From Zetaproteobacteria bacterium (GTDB lineage: Bacteria > Pseudomonadota > Zetaproteobacteria > Mariprofundales > J009): a stretch of 54,274 bases of DNA. A program made the position numbers and the translations under genes. Within the stretch, counting starts at the first letter, position 1; every line of letters begins with the position of its first letter. Below are positions 7,526-16,077 of this stretch, piece after piece. The stretch covers positions 1 through 54,274 of the forward strand of contig RFFX01000022.1 in assembly GCA_003696765.1 (NCBI GenBank). Direction: 5' to 3'. The notes below the pieces were generated by a model, which worked only from the letters and a program-made list of their open reading frames with translations, did no database searches and had not been told where the DNA came from.

Positions 7526-9142
7526 ATGACCGAAGTGCGAACCTCCCATCCCCGCATCGTCCTGCTCGTGGTGCTCGACGGCTGGGGCATCGGTGACGGC
7601 GGCCCCGGCGACGCCATCGCCCGCGCCGACACACCCAACATCGACCGCCTCACCGCCAACTTCCCCCACACCCGGCTCTTCACCCACGGCCGCTTCGTCG
7701 GCCTGCCCTCCGACAAGGATCTCGGCGGCTCCGAGGTGGGCCACCTGACCATGGGCGCCGGCCGGGTGCTCGACCAGGGCTCCACCCGCATCGGCCGGGC
7801 CATCGCCGACGGCAGCCTCTTCACCACGCCGGTGGCCGAGCGGCTCTGGCGGTGCGGCAGGCAGGGCGGCACCCTCCATCTGATCGGCCTGCTCTCCGAC
7901 GGCAACATCCACAGCCACATCGACCACTTCATTGCGATGATCGAGGCCGCCGACGCCCGCGGCGTCGGCCGCCTGCGGTTGCACGCGCTCTTCGACGGCC
8001 GCGATGTGGCGGTGCAGAGCGCCGAACGCTACGTCGCGCGCATCGAGCGACTGTTTCACCGCATCAACCGGCAACAGGGGCGCGACTACGCCATCGCCTC
8101 CGGCGGCGGGCGCGAGCGGGTGGTGATGGACCGCGACCGCCACTGGCCGGTGGTCGAGGCCGGCTGGAACCAGATCGTCCACGGTGCCAGCCCCCACCGC
8201 TTCCGCAGTGCGCAGGAGGCGATCGCCCACTTCCGCGCCGCAAACCCCGGCCTGGTCGATCAGGACATGGAGGGGTTCGTCGTCGTCGATGACACCGGCA
8301 CCCCCCTCGGCCCGGTACGTGACGGCGACGCGGTGGTGATGATGAACTTCCGCGCCGATCGGGCGCTGGAGCTGAGCGAGGCCTTCGTCCTCGACGATTT
8401 TGCCGGCTTCGACCGCGGCCGGAGGCCCGACTGCTACTTCGCGGCGATGACGGTCTACGACGAAGACCGCAACCTGCCGCCCAACCAGCTGATGCCGCCG
8501 ATGCGCGTCGACCACACCTTCGGCCGCATGCTGGTCGAGTGCGGCATCCGCCAGTTCCGCCTCGCCGAGACGCAGAAGTACCCGCATGTCACCTTCTTCT
8601 TCAACGGCGGCTACCACGAGCCGCTCGACCCGGCGCTGGAGACCTACCGGCTGATCCCGTCGGACCGCGGCATCAGCTTCGCCGACGCACCGGAGATGCA
8701 GGCGCCGAGGGTGGCCGATGCCGCCATCGAGATGATCGCCGGGCGCAGCTACGGCTTCGGCCTGATCAACTTCGCCAACGCCGACATGGTCGGCCACTGC
8801 GGCCGCATCGACGCCGCCGTCGCCGCCGCCCAGGCGGTCGACCGCGCCCTCGGCCGCATCCTGCAGGCGCTGGAGCAGGCCGGCGGCTGCGCCCTGATCA
8901 CCGCCGACCACGGCAATGCCGACGAGATGCTGACCGCCACCGGCGAGCCCTGCACCCGCCACTCGCGCAACCCGGTCCCCTGCATCCTCTTCGACCCGCA
9001 GCGCGCCGCGGGAGCCCGGCTGCGTCAGCAGGGGGAAGAGGGGGCCGCCCCGGGGCTGGCCAACCTCGCCGCCACCCTCTGCGCCATGATGGGGATCGCA
9101 CCGTTGCCGCAGTTCGCGCCGGGGTTGATCGCCCCGGCGTGA
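7526..9142 (+). CDS. gpmI: 2,3-bisphosphoglycerate-independent phosphoglycerate mutase
   Basis: This 538-residue dimanganese enzyme of the alkaline phosphatase superfamily interconverts 3- and 2-phosphoglycerate. N-terminal VVLDGWGIGD carries the metal ligand Asp18. The phosphoserine nucleophile is Ser69 in GGSEVGHLTMGAGR. Also seen are SDGNIHSHIDH, HALFDGRD, NFRADRA, NFANADMVGHCG and ITADHGNADEM. Length is slightly above the usual 510-515, with the excess mostly in small loops. The ATG at 7526 lies only 26 bp after the preceding terminator and has no clear Shine-Dalgarno sequence. Confidence 0.97.
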   Translation: MTEVRTSHPRIVLLVVLDGWGIGDGGPGDAIARADTPNIDRLTANFPHTRLFTHGRFVGLPSDKDLGGSEVGHLTMGAGRVLDQGSTRIGRAIADGSLFTTPVAERLWRCGRQGGTLHLIGLLSDGNIHSHIDHFIAMIEAADARGVGRLRLHALFDGRDVAVQSAERYVARIERLFHRINRQQGRDYAIASGGGRERVVMDRDRHWPVVEAGWNQIVHGASPHRFRSAQEAIAHFRAANPGLVDQDMEGFVVVDDTGTPLGPVRDGDAVVMMNFRADRALELSEAFVLDDFAGFDRGRRPDCYFAAMTVYDEDRNLPPNQLMPPMRVDHTFGRMLVECGIRQFRLAETQKYPHVTFFFNGGYHEPLDPALETYRLIPSDRGISFADAPEMQAPRVADAAIEMIAGRSYGFGLINFANADMVGHCGRIDAAVAAAQAVDRALGRILQALEQAGGCALITADHGNADEMLTATGEPCTRHSRNPVPCILFDPQRAAGARLRQQGEEGAAPGLANLAATLCAMMGIAPLPQFAPGLIAPA

Positions 9143-9170
9143 CGGGGAGCGGGCGACGGGTGCCCTGCTG

Positions 9171-9410
9171 CTACTCCCTCGGCAGCCCCTCGGCGATGCG
9201 CCGCCGCCGCGCTTCGTCCAGCCGCCACCGCTCCTCGTCGGCCGCCGCGCCGGAGACCACCCGATGGATCCGGAGCAGCGCCCGCGCGTTGCGCCGGCAG
9301 AGGCCGCACATGGCCAGATGGAGCCCCAGCCGCACCCGCTCGCCCCAGCGCAGCCGCCGGTCGAGCCGGTCGGAGGCCAGGCGGCTCGCCTGCCGACAAA
9401 AATGGTTCAT
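9171..9410 (-). CDS. Small zinc-finger anti-sigma factor
   Basis: This 79-residue soluble protein has a ZAS-type motif, H31-x3-C35-x2-C38 (HLAMCGLC), plus Cys5 near the N-terminus. The string RLASDRLDRRLRWGERVRLGLHL matches, in broken form, short zinc-finger proteins paired with ECF sigma factors. No membrane segment is present, so it would act in the cytoplasm, perhaps sensing a redox or metal change through the cysteines. It starts 3 bp after the ECF sigma gene ends and is surely cotranscribed with it. Target inferred from adjacency only. Confidence 0.75.
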   Translation of the reverse strand: MNHFCRQASRLASDRLDRRLRWGERVRLGLHLAMCGLCRRNARALLRIHRVVSGAAADEERWRLDEARRRRIAEGLPRE

Positions 9411-9413
9411 CCG

Positions 9414-9965
9414 CTACACCCCCACGCCACGCGCCTCGAGACATCGGCGCAGAGCAAGACGCGCGCGATGCATCACCACATGGAAGTTGGTCGTGGAGAT
9501 CCCCATCCGCTTACAGATCTCCTCGCGCTCCTCACCGGAGAACTCGCGGGCGCAGAAGAGCAACCGGCTGCGCTCGGGCAGGCGGGCGACGCACTCCTCG
9601 ATCGCCGCGCGCAGCCGGTTCCGCTCCAGGAGCGCGGCCGGATCGTCACGCCAGGCCGACGGGGCCTCCAGCCAGGCCCCGTCCGGCGCAAACCATGGAT
9701 CGGTGGGATCTTCCCGGGCATCCTCGACGAAGGCGCGCTCACGCACCACCCGGCGCAACCTGTCGGCAATTTTGTGGCGCAGGATGCCGGTCAGCCAGGT
9801 ACGCACCCGCGCGCGGCCGTCAAACCCTTCGCGGTTGCGCCAGCCGGCCAGCAGCGTCTCCTGCACCAGATCGGCGGCCTGATCGCGATCGCCGACCTGC
9901 CGCATGGCGTAGGCGAAGAGGGCATCGCCATGCTCCTCCAGCCAGCGGTGGGGGGACTCATCCAA
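9414..9965 (-). CDS. ECF-family RNA polymerase sigma factor
   Basis: This 183-residue protein has sigma region 2 at about residues 12-60 (FAYAMRQVGDRDQAADLVQE, then TWLTGILRHKIADRLRR) and sigma region 4 at about 118-175 (RLPERSRLLFCAREFSGEE, then ICKRMGISTTNFHVVMHRAR). The long acidic/tryptophan-rich linker between them (85-115) is typical of ECF factors with zinc-finger partners. The start is TTG at 9965, with GAGG about 15 nt upstream. Its regulon is unknown; a copy of the five-hairpin repeat begins about 70 bp upstream. Confidence 0.9.
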   Translation of the reverse strand: MDESPHRWLEEHGDALFAYAMRQVGDRDQAADLVQETLLAGWRNREGFDGRARVRTWLTGILRHKIADRLRRVVRERAFVEDAREDPTDPWFAPDGAWLEAPSAWRDDPAALLERNRLRAAIEECVARLPERSRLLFCAREFSGEEREEICKRMGISTTNFHVVMHRARLALRRCLEARGVGV

Positions 9966-10037
9966 CGTCAGGCCGCAACCTCGATGCTCGTGATCACGAC
10001 GGCGCTTCTTGCGAAGTCGGCATCAAATGATGAGATC

Positions 10038-10186
10038 GCAAAAAGCCCGTCCATGGGCTTTTTGGCTTCACGGCAATCGAAGAGCTCGGCCTTCGATTGC
10101 CTTACAAATCAATCACTTGCTTACGCAAGCTCTTGATTTGCGCGGCCGTCCATGGCCGCGATGATGGTTTCTTGCGAAACCATCAT
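10038..10186 (-). repeat. Five-hairpin interspersed repeat, copy 1 (full)
   Basis: In plus-strand order A-B-C-D-E. A is CAAAAAGCCC/GGGCTTTTTG (10039-10064, loop GTCCAT). B is GGCAATCGAAG/CTTCGATTGCC (10072-10101). C is CAAATCAA/TTGATTTG (10105-10140) around an inner CTTGC-TTAC-GCAAG. D is CGCGGCC/GGCCGCG (10141-10160, loop GTCCAT). E is ATGATGGTTTC/GAAACCATCAT (10161-10186, loop TTGC). E shares its last base with the ettA stop codon, so the element forms the ettA 3' end. Every stem pairs perfectly. Confidence 0.9.
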
Positions 10187-11856
10187 CAAATCAGCTTCTT
10201 GTAACGCATCCGATGCGGCCGGACCGCCGCTTCGCCCAGCCGCCGCCGCTTGTCCGCCTCGTACTCGGCGAAGTTGCCCTCGAACCACTCCACCCGCCCC
10301 TCGCCCTCGAAGGCGAGGATGTGGGTGGCGATGCGGTCGAGAAACCAGCGATCGTGCGAGATCACCACCGCACAGCCGGCGAAGTCGAGCAGCGCCTCCT
10401 CCAGCGCGCGCAGCGTCTCCACGTCGAGGTCGTTGGTCGGCTCGTCGAGCAGCAGCACATTGCCACCCGACTGCAACACCTTGGCCAGATGGACCCGGTT
10501 GCGCTCACCGCCGGAGAGATGCTTGATCTTCTTCTGCTGCTCGCTCCCCTTGAAGTTGAATCGCCCACAATAGGCGCGGCTGGAGAGCTCCACCCGCCCC
10601 AGCCGGATGCGATCGGCGCCGCCGCTGATCTCCTCCCATACCGTCTTCTCCCCGTCGAGCGCATCGCGCGACTGATCGACATAGGCCAACCGTACCGTCT
10701 CGCCGATGAACAGCCGCCCGGCATCCGGCTGCTCCTGGCCGGTGATCATGCGAAACAGCGTCGTCTTGCCGGCGCCATTGGGCCCGATCACCCCGACGAT
10801 GGCGCCGCGAGGCAGACGGAAGTTCATCTCCTCGATCAGCAGCCGGTCGCCGAACCCCTTGCGCACCCCCTCGGCGACGATCACGGTATCCCCCAGCCGG
10901 GGGCCGGCGGGGATGAAGATCTGCTTGGTGGCGTTGCGCTCCTGCACCTCGCGGCTGGCCAGCTCGTCGAACGCCTTCAACCGCGCCTTCGACTTGGCGT
11001 GCCGACCCCTGGCACCGCTGCGCACCCACTCCAGCTCGTGCTGCACCGCCTTCAGCCGCGCCCGCTCCTGTCGCTCCTCCTGCTCCAGCCGCCGCTCCTT
11101 TGCCTCCAGCCAGGCGGAGTAGTTGCCCTCGAACGGAATCCCCCGCCCGCGATCGAGCTCCAGAATCCAGCCGGCGACGTTGTCGAGGAAGTAGCGGTCG
11201 TGGGTCACCGCCACCACCGTCCCCTTGTAGTCGTGCAGATAGCGCTCCAGCCAGGCGACCGACTCGGCGTCCAAGTGGTTGGTCGGCTCATCGAGCAGCA
11301 GCATGTCGGGCTCGGACAGCAGCAACCGGCAGAGCGCCACCCGCCGCCGCTCGCCGCCGGAGAGCCTCGTCACGTCCGCCTCCCAGTCGGGCAGGCGCAG
11401 CGCATCGGCGGCCACCTCCAGCTTGCGGTCGAGATCCCAGGCGTCGGCGGCGTCGATCCGGTCCTGCAGGCGGGCCTGCTCGGCCATCAGCTTGTCGAAG
11501 TCGGCGTCCGGCTCGGCGAAGGCGGCGCTGATCTCGTTGAAGCGATCGAGCAGCGCCCGCGTCTCCGCCACCCCCTGCTCGACGTTGCCGCGCACGTCAA
11601 GCGCAGGGTCGAGCCGCGGCTCCTGCGGCAGGTAGCCCACCCGGATGCCGGGGGCGGGACGTGCCTCGCCGAGGTACTCCCGATCCTCGCCGGCCATGAT
11701 GCGCAACAGCGTCGACTTGCCAGCGCCGTTGAGGCCGAGCACGCCGATCTTGGCCCCGGGAAGGAAGGAGAGGGAGATATCCTTGAGGATCTCCCGCTTG
11801 CCGTCGACCACCTTGCCGACGCCCTGCATGGTGTAGATGTATTGGTAGTCCGCCAT
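10186..11856 (-). CDS. ettA: Energy-dependent translational throttle protein EttA (ABC-F)
   Basis: This 556-residue protein has two ABC ATPase domains and no membrane part. Both Walker A motifs ([18 protein letters not shown]), both signature motifs ([16 protein letters not shown]) and both Walker B segments ([22 protein letters not shown]) are intact. The linker between domains (about 245-310, rich in Arg/Glu) is the P-site tRNA interaction motif of ABC-F proteins. EttA gates entry into elongation at the ribosomal E site in response to the ATP/ADP ratio. The ATG at 11856 begins [16 protein letters not shown], as in EttA. The stop codon touches repeat copy 1, and an A-hairpin fragment lies 15 bp upstream of the start. 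Confidence 0.96.
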   Translation of the reverse strand: MADYQYIYTMQGVGKVVDGKREILKDISLSFLPGAKIGVLGLNGAGKSTLLRIMAGEDREYLGEARPAPGIRVGYLPQEPRLDPALDVRGNVEQGVAETRALLDRFNEISAAFAEPDADFDKLMAEQARLQDRIDAADAWDLDRKLEVAADALRLPDWEADVTRLSGGERRRVALCRLLLSEPDMLLLDEPTNHLDAESVAWLERYLHDYKGTVVAVTHDRYFLDNVAGWILELDRGRGIPFEGNYSAWLEAKERRLEQEERQERARLKAVQHELEWVRSGARGRHAKSKARLKAFDELASREVQERNATKQIFIPAGPRLGDTVIVAEGVRKGFGDRLLIEEMNFRLPRGAIVGVIGPNGAGKTTLFRMITGQEQPDAGRLFIGETVRLAYVDQSRDALDGEKTVWEEISGGADRIRLGRVELSSRAYCGRFNFKGSEQQKKIKHLSGGERNRVHLAKVLQSGGNVLLLDEPTNDLDVETLRALEEALLDFAGCAVVISHDRWFLDRIATHILAFEGEGRVEWFEGNFAEYEADKRRRLGEAAVRPHRMRYKKLI

Positions 11857-11870
11857 ATCCCGATCGATCC

Positions 11871-11898
11871 GCAAAACGTCCGTCCGTGGACCTATTGC
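11871..11898 (-). repeat. Fragment of the five-hairpin repeat (module A only)
   Basis: GCAAAACGTCC and GGACCTATTGC flank the loop GTCCGT. This is the module-A hairpin with two internal mismatches. It fills the 53-bp gap between the end of the TPR gene and the start of ettA. Confidence 0.7.
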
Positions 11899-11909
11899 CC
11901 GATGCCCTC

Positions 11910-13151
11910 TTACTCCTCTCCCGCCCGGACCTTCTCCGCCGGGCCCGCACCCGGACCCGCGCCCAGATGGGCCAGCCGGTCGATCACCGCCTTGCGCGCC
12001 CGCCAGCGACGGGCGTCGCCGGCGGCGGCCAGCAGATAGCGGCGGTAGTAGTCGACGGCCGCCTGCCGGCGCCCCATCGCATCGAGGGTGTAGCCGAGGT
12101 TGAGCATCACCTGCGGCGACTTCGGCGCCATCGCCTCGGCCACCTTGAGCAGCTGGAAGGCGACGGCGAAACGGCGGCGTTGCTGCGCCACCAGCGCCCG
12201 CTGCACCCAGACGGCGGCGATGCGCCCGTCCCGGGCCAGCGCGCCGTCGAGATGATCGGCCGCCGCATCGAGCCGCCCGGCCATCAGCTCCGCCGTGCCG
12301 CTCCAGAACCACGGCTTCCAGTCGAGCGACTCCTCCCGCAGCAGCGGACGCAGCACCTGCCACGCCTCGTCGTACCGCCCGTCGGCGACCAGCAGCTCAC
12401 CGGCCATCAGCCGCGCGCGGGCGTGGTTCGGCGTCCGCTTGAGCACCTGGTAGAGCAGCGCGATCGCCTGTTTGCGCTCCCCGCGCTGCCGCGCGCTGCG
12501 CGCCATGCCCATGAGCAGCTGCGCCTCCTGCTCGGGCGTGGCCTGTACCCTCCGGGAGCCGCGATCGGCGCGTACCACGGCACTCGCCACCGGCGCGCTT
12601 CTGGCCAGGCCGGTCACCTCCGGCGCGGAGGCCCGCTCGTGCCGACTCCCTCGGGCCGCCGGCCCATCAACCTCCGGTACGCCGCCGGCCAGCGCCAGCG
12701 AGCCGCCCGGCTGAAAACGGGCCGCGCTCCAGCCGAAGATGTGGCGCCGTCCGCCGGAGAGCAGCTCTTCGAGATGGCGCCGGACCCCCTCGAGCTCGTC
12801 GGGCATGGGGGCGGAGAGCACGAAGTAATGCGGCCGACCGTGGAAGCGGGCGCGCAGCACCAGCCCGCGGAACTCCACCCCCAGCCGCCGCACGCCGCGC
12901 AACGCCGCGAGCTGATCGGGGAAGATCCCGATCGGCGAGAGCAGCAGCCGATCGGGCGGCAGGCGGTCCACCCCCCGCTGCCAGACGGCGATGGCCGCAT
13001 CGAGCCCGCGCTGCTCCAGCGCCTGCCAGCCGGCGGCCAGCCACGGCTCGATCGGGGCATACGACCGTACAGCCGCAGCCGCCGGCCACGCCAGGGCGAG
13101 CACGCAGAGCCAAAGCAGCGCGCGCACCACACCCCCCCGCCGATGCGGCAC
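11910..13151 (-). CDS. TPR protein of the MSHA-like pilus locus (MshN-like)
   Basis: This 413-residue exported or periplasmically facing protein has a hydrophobic signal-like segment at residues 11-27 ([15 protein letters not shown]). The N-terminal part (to about 150) has no family I recognise. The C-terminal half (about 215-400) holds tetratricopeptide-like repeats, e.g. [18 protein letters not shown] and [18 protein letters not shown]. The GTG start overlaps the secretin stop (TAGTG). A TPR protein directly after the secretin matches MshN in Vibrio MSHA loci, although the intervening AAA ATPase MshM is missing here. Function in pilus assembly is inferred from position. Confidence 0.7.
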   Translation of the reverse strand: MPHRRGGVVRALLWLCVLALAWPAAAAVRSYAPIEPWLAAGWQALEQRGLDAAIAVWQRGVDRLPPDRLLLSPIGIFPDQLAALRGVRRLGVEFRGLVLRARFHGRPHYFVLSAPMPDELEGVRRHLEELLSGGRRHIFGWSAARFQPGGSLALAGGVPEVDGPAARGSRHERASAPEVTGLARSAPVASAVVRADRGSRRVQATPEQEAQLLMGMARSARQRGERKQAIALLYQVLKRTPNHARARLMAGELLVADGRYDEAWQVLRPLLREESLDWKPWFWSGTAELMAGRLDAAADHLDGALARDGRIAAVWVQRALVAQQRRRFAVAFQLLKVAEAMAPKSPQVMLNLGYTLDAMGRRQAAVDYYRRYLLAAAGDARRWRARKAVIDRLAHLGAGPGAGPAEKVRAGEE

Positions 13152-14695
13152 TAGCGGCGCGCCTCCGCCGCCGACGGCGCGGTGTCGATCAGATGCGGGG
13201 TGAGGAAGATGACCAGCTCGGAGCGGCGGCTCCCCTTGCTGCTCCCGCGGAAGAGGTGGCCGAGCAACGGCAGGTCACCGAGCAGCGGTATCCTGCGGTC
13301 GTTGTCGCTCCTGGTGGTCTGGATCAACCCGCCGATCACCGCCGTCTGGCCGTCGCGCAGCCGAACCACGGAGTGGATGGTCCGCTCGTCGGTGTTGGGG
13401 GCGGTGGTCTGCCCGTCGGGTGAGGTCGCCACCGTCACGCGCGACACGCTGGGGGCCACATCCATCACGATCCAGCCCGTCGCGGAGATCTGGGGTGTGA
13501 TCTGCAGCTCCAGGCCGTCGTGCGCCGTGGAAACCTCGTAGCTCACCTCCTGGGTACTGGTCCCGGTGGTGGTGCCGGGGATCGTCGTCACCTTGCGGGT
13601 GAAGAAGGACTGATCGGTCCCCACCTTCACCATCGCCGGCTGGTTGTTGAGGGTACGGATCCGAGGCTGGGAGACGATGCGCACGTTGCCCTGTTCGGCC
13701 AGGGCGGCGATCACCGCCTGTACATCCCCCTTGTTCTGCCGCGTGTTGTAGGTCACCGAGCCCTGGAACGAGGGAGTGGGGATCAACTTCTTGCTCGTGT
13801 CGCTGTTGAACTGGAACTGCACCGCGAGGTTGCCCATGTTGATCCGGTTCCAGTCGATCCCCAGCGCATGCTGATCGTTGAGCGTCACCTCGACGATCTT
13901 CATCTCGATCTCCACCTGGCGGCCGACCGTCTGGCGCAACCGCTGGATGAAGCGGGCCACCTCCGCGACGTTGGGATGGCGGTCGGTAACCTGGATGGTG
14001 CCGGTCAGCTTGCTCACCACCAGCGTCCCCTCATCGGTGAGCAACGGCTTGATCTTCTCCTCCAACCCCGCCCAGATGCGGTTCTCCCCCTTGGTGCCGG
14101 GGAAGTCGAGCGTGAACTGCCGGGTCTCGGTCGGCTCGACAAAAATCAGCGCCCCGTCGCGATACCAGTGGTAGCCGGTGGTATGCAGGATCGCCTCCAT
14201 CGCCTGGTCGAAGGGGACGTCGTGGAACTCCACCGTCACCGTGCCGGTGATGGCTTGGGGATCGGCGATGATGTTGAGATGGTAGCTGCGGGCGAACATG
14301 GTCAGCGCCTGCATCACCGGCAGGCTGTTGGCCTTGAACGAATAGAGCCGCGCATCGGCCGCCGCCGCCACACCTCCCGGCGCCGGCGTCTCAGGGAGGA
14401 AGAGCCGCTCCTTCAAATCGAGCGCCATCGGTGGCACCGGCGCCGCCTGCTCCCGCTTCCGGGGGGCGGCCCGCCTGCGCTTCTCCGCACCGGCGGCAGC
14501 CTGCTTCCGCCCGGCCGGCTTCCGCCCGGCCTGTCGATCCCCCTGCGCTCGATGCCCCTGCGCGGCCGGATGATGCGCAGCTGCTCCCGTTGAAGAGGGG
14601 GGCGCAAGGTGCGCACAGCCGACCAGCAGCAGTGCCCAGGCGGCCAACGCGACCAGCGACCAGCCCCGCATGGCGCCCGTGCCCACGCTGCTCAT
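13151..14695 (-). CDS. mshL: MSHA-type pilus secretin MshL
   Basis: This 514-residue outer-membrane secretin carries a lipoprotein signal (AWALLLVGCAHL, lipobox Cys27), a low-complexity Arg/Ala/Lys linker (30-85), an STN/N0-like domain (YSFKANSLPVMQALTMFAR onward, about 118-190) and a secretin core in the C-terminal half. The core shows VGRQVEIEMKIVEVTLND, VVSQPRIRTLNNQPAMVKVG, and the C-terminal signature GGLIQTTRSDNDRRIPLLGD followed by LPLLGHLF. It forms the multimeric gated channel for the pilus. The ATG at 14695 overlaps the stop of the PilP-like gene (ATGA); a second ATG at residue 9 would also keep the signal. Confidence 0.92.
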   Translation of the reverse strand: MSSVGTGAMRGWSLVALAAWALLLVGCAHLAPPSSTGAAAHHPAAQGHRAQGDRQAGRKPAGRKQAAAGAEKRRRAAPRKREQAAPVPPMALDLKERLFLPETPAPGGVAAAADARLYSFKANSLPVMQALTMFARSYHLNIIADPQAITGTVTVEFHDVPFDQAMEAILHTTGYHWYRDGALIFVEPTETRQFTLDFPGTKGENRIWAGLEEKIKPLLTDEGTLVVSKLTGTIQVTDRHPNVAEVARFIQRLRQTVGRQVEIEMKIVEVTLNDQHALGIDWNRINMGNLAVQFQFNSDTSKKLIPTPSFQGSVTYNTRQNKGDVQAVIAALAEQGNVRIVSQPRIRTLNNQPAMVKVGTDQSFFTRKVTTIPGTTTGTSTQEVSYEVSTAHDGLELQITPQISATGWIVMDVAPSVSRVTVATSPDGQTTAPNTDERTIHSVVRLRDGQTAVIGGLIQTTRSDNDRRIPLLGDLPLLGHLFRGSSKGSRRSELVIFLTPHLIDTAPSAAEARR

Positions 14696-15432
14696 TCCCC
14701 AACCCCCTGCGCCGCCGCCGGGATCACACCCTGACGCACCGGACGCCGCAACAGATCTTGATCCATATGCAACTCCCCCACATCCTGCGGAATCCGCTGG
14801 TGCGCCGCCACCGCACCCTTTTTCGCCAGCCCGGCCGGGGCTGCCGCAGCCGCCGCCACATGCCGGATCGGCCGACCGCCCAGCCGGGCACCGCCATCGA
14901 TATCCAGCGTCAGCAGCCCGCCCGGGCCGCGCATCTGCACCCGATGCTCCCCGACCGCGACCAGCTTCCACCCTTGCATTCGCTCACCGACGGTCAACAC
15001 CCGCCCGTTGATCGAAGCGTAATAGCGACCTTGTGTAGAAACAATGGCCTGCAGCCGCAGATCGGGAATCGCCATCTCCGCCGCATCATCCGTTGCCGCC
15101 GACCGCGGCACCGGCCGCATGCCGTGCGGCGCCGGCGCAAAGGGGTCGCGCCCGGTCAGCGGCGCCGCCGCCACCCGGGCCCAGTCGGTATGCTCCAGGC
15201 GGGGGTGCGCCCGGTTGCCCGCTGCAGGCTTCCCCTTCGACGGTGCAGCAGCGCGGGCCGGTGCCGCGGCGGACTTAGGCGGCGTCAACACCAGCGGCGG
15301 CGCCTGTCGCCTCGCCGGCCGGCTCCCGCCGAACAGCGACGAGAAATGGAGCGCGTCGCGCAGCACGAAGGCGAGCGCCAGCAGCACCAGCACGCCGACC
15401 ACCAGCGGGTTGTTGAGCGCCTTCTTGACCAC
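14692..15432 (-). CDS. PilP-like pilus/secretin alignment protein
   Basis: This 246-residue protein has an N-terminal membrane anchor at about residues 9-25 (PLVVGVLVLLALAFVL), a Pro/Ala-rich stretch, and a beta-rich domain at about 95-185 with GRDPFAPAP and LQAIVSTQGRYYASINGRVLTVGERM. This resembles PilP/GspC homology-region proteins that connect the inner-membrane complex to the secretin. The start is GTG at 15432, 9 bp after the PilO-like gene ends. Its C-terminal 50 residues look disordered. It occupies the MshK position, but the family is too divergent to name. Confidence 0.75.
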   Translation of the reverse strand: MVKKALNNPLVVGVLVLLALAFVLRDALHFSSLFGGSRPARRQAPPLVLTPPKSAAAPARAAAPSKGKPAAGNRAHPRLEHTDWARVAAAPLTGRDPFAPAPHGMRPVPRSAATDDAAEMAIPDLRLQAIVSTQGRYYASINGRVLTVGERMQGWKLVAVGEHRVQMRGPGGLLTLDIDGGARLGGRPIRHVAAAAAAPAGLAKKGAVAAHQRIPQDVGELHMDQDLLRRPVRQGVIPAAAQGVGE

Positions 15433-15441
15433 CGCGCGCCC

Positions 15442-16077
15442 CTACCGCATCCAGACCCGCGCCGACAGCTCGAGCGCCTCCATGCCGTGGCCCGAGCCTG
15501 TCGCCTGCAGCTTGTCGATGTGCAGCGCCACCCCGTGGTGACGCATGCGGGAAACAAAACCGATCAACCGGGAGAAACCGTGCGCTCCCCGCCGGTCGCG
15601 CAACTGGAGGTGGAGATCCATCGACCGGTGGGTACCGAGCGCCGGTCGCACCGCCCCGAGCCGATAGCGCAGAGCAATCCCTTGATGCCCGGCGGTGGCG
15701 ATCTCGGCGTGCAGCCAGTCCACCACCTCCCGCTGGTCGGCGAAGAGCTCCCGTTCGTGCCGGCGCATGCTCTGCGCCACCCCCCGGTCCAGCAGCCGGT
15801 TCTGCGCCAGCTTGAGCTGCTCCAGCCGACTGTAGGCCTGGCCGAGCTGACGCAAGGCGGCCGTCGAACGATGGAGCTGCGGCAGCCGCACCGAGAGCGA
15901 CCACCAGATCGCGGCGATGCAGAGCAGGGTGAAGCCGACCACCACCCCATGGGCGATCAGGTTCCACCTCCGCCGCTTGGCCAGCATCTCCATCACCGCA
16001 TCCATGCGCGCGGTCAACCCCGGCAGCGGCGCTGGCGGACGGAAGTGCCTGCGCTGTTCGACGAAGTCGCCGCTCAC
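15442..16077 (-). CDS. PilO-like inner-membrane pilus assembly protein (MshJ-like)
   Basis: This 211-residue bitopic protein has a cytoplasmic segment of about 40 residues, one transmembrane helix at about 42-62 (IAHGVVVGFTLLCIAAIWW), a coiled-coil stretch and a small alpha/beta domain. This is the PilO/GspM layout. The GTG start at 16077 overlaps the upstream PilM/PilN-like stop (GTGA). With the neighbouring PilM/PilN-like and PilP-like proteins it would form the inner-membrane alignment subcomplex. Assigned by topology and position more than by sequence. Confidence 0.75.
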   Translation of the reverse strand: MSGDFVEQRRHFRPPAPLPGLTARMDAVMEMLAKRRRWNLIAHGVVVGFTLLCIAAIWWSLSVRLPQLHRSTAALRQLGQAYSRLEQLKLAQNRLLDRGVAQSMRRHERELFADQREVVDWLHAEIATAGHQGIALRYRLGAVRPALGTHRSMDLHLQLRDRRGAHGFSRLIGFVSRMRHHGVALHIDKLQATGSGHGMEALELSARVWMR

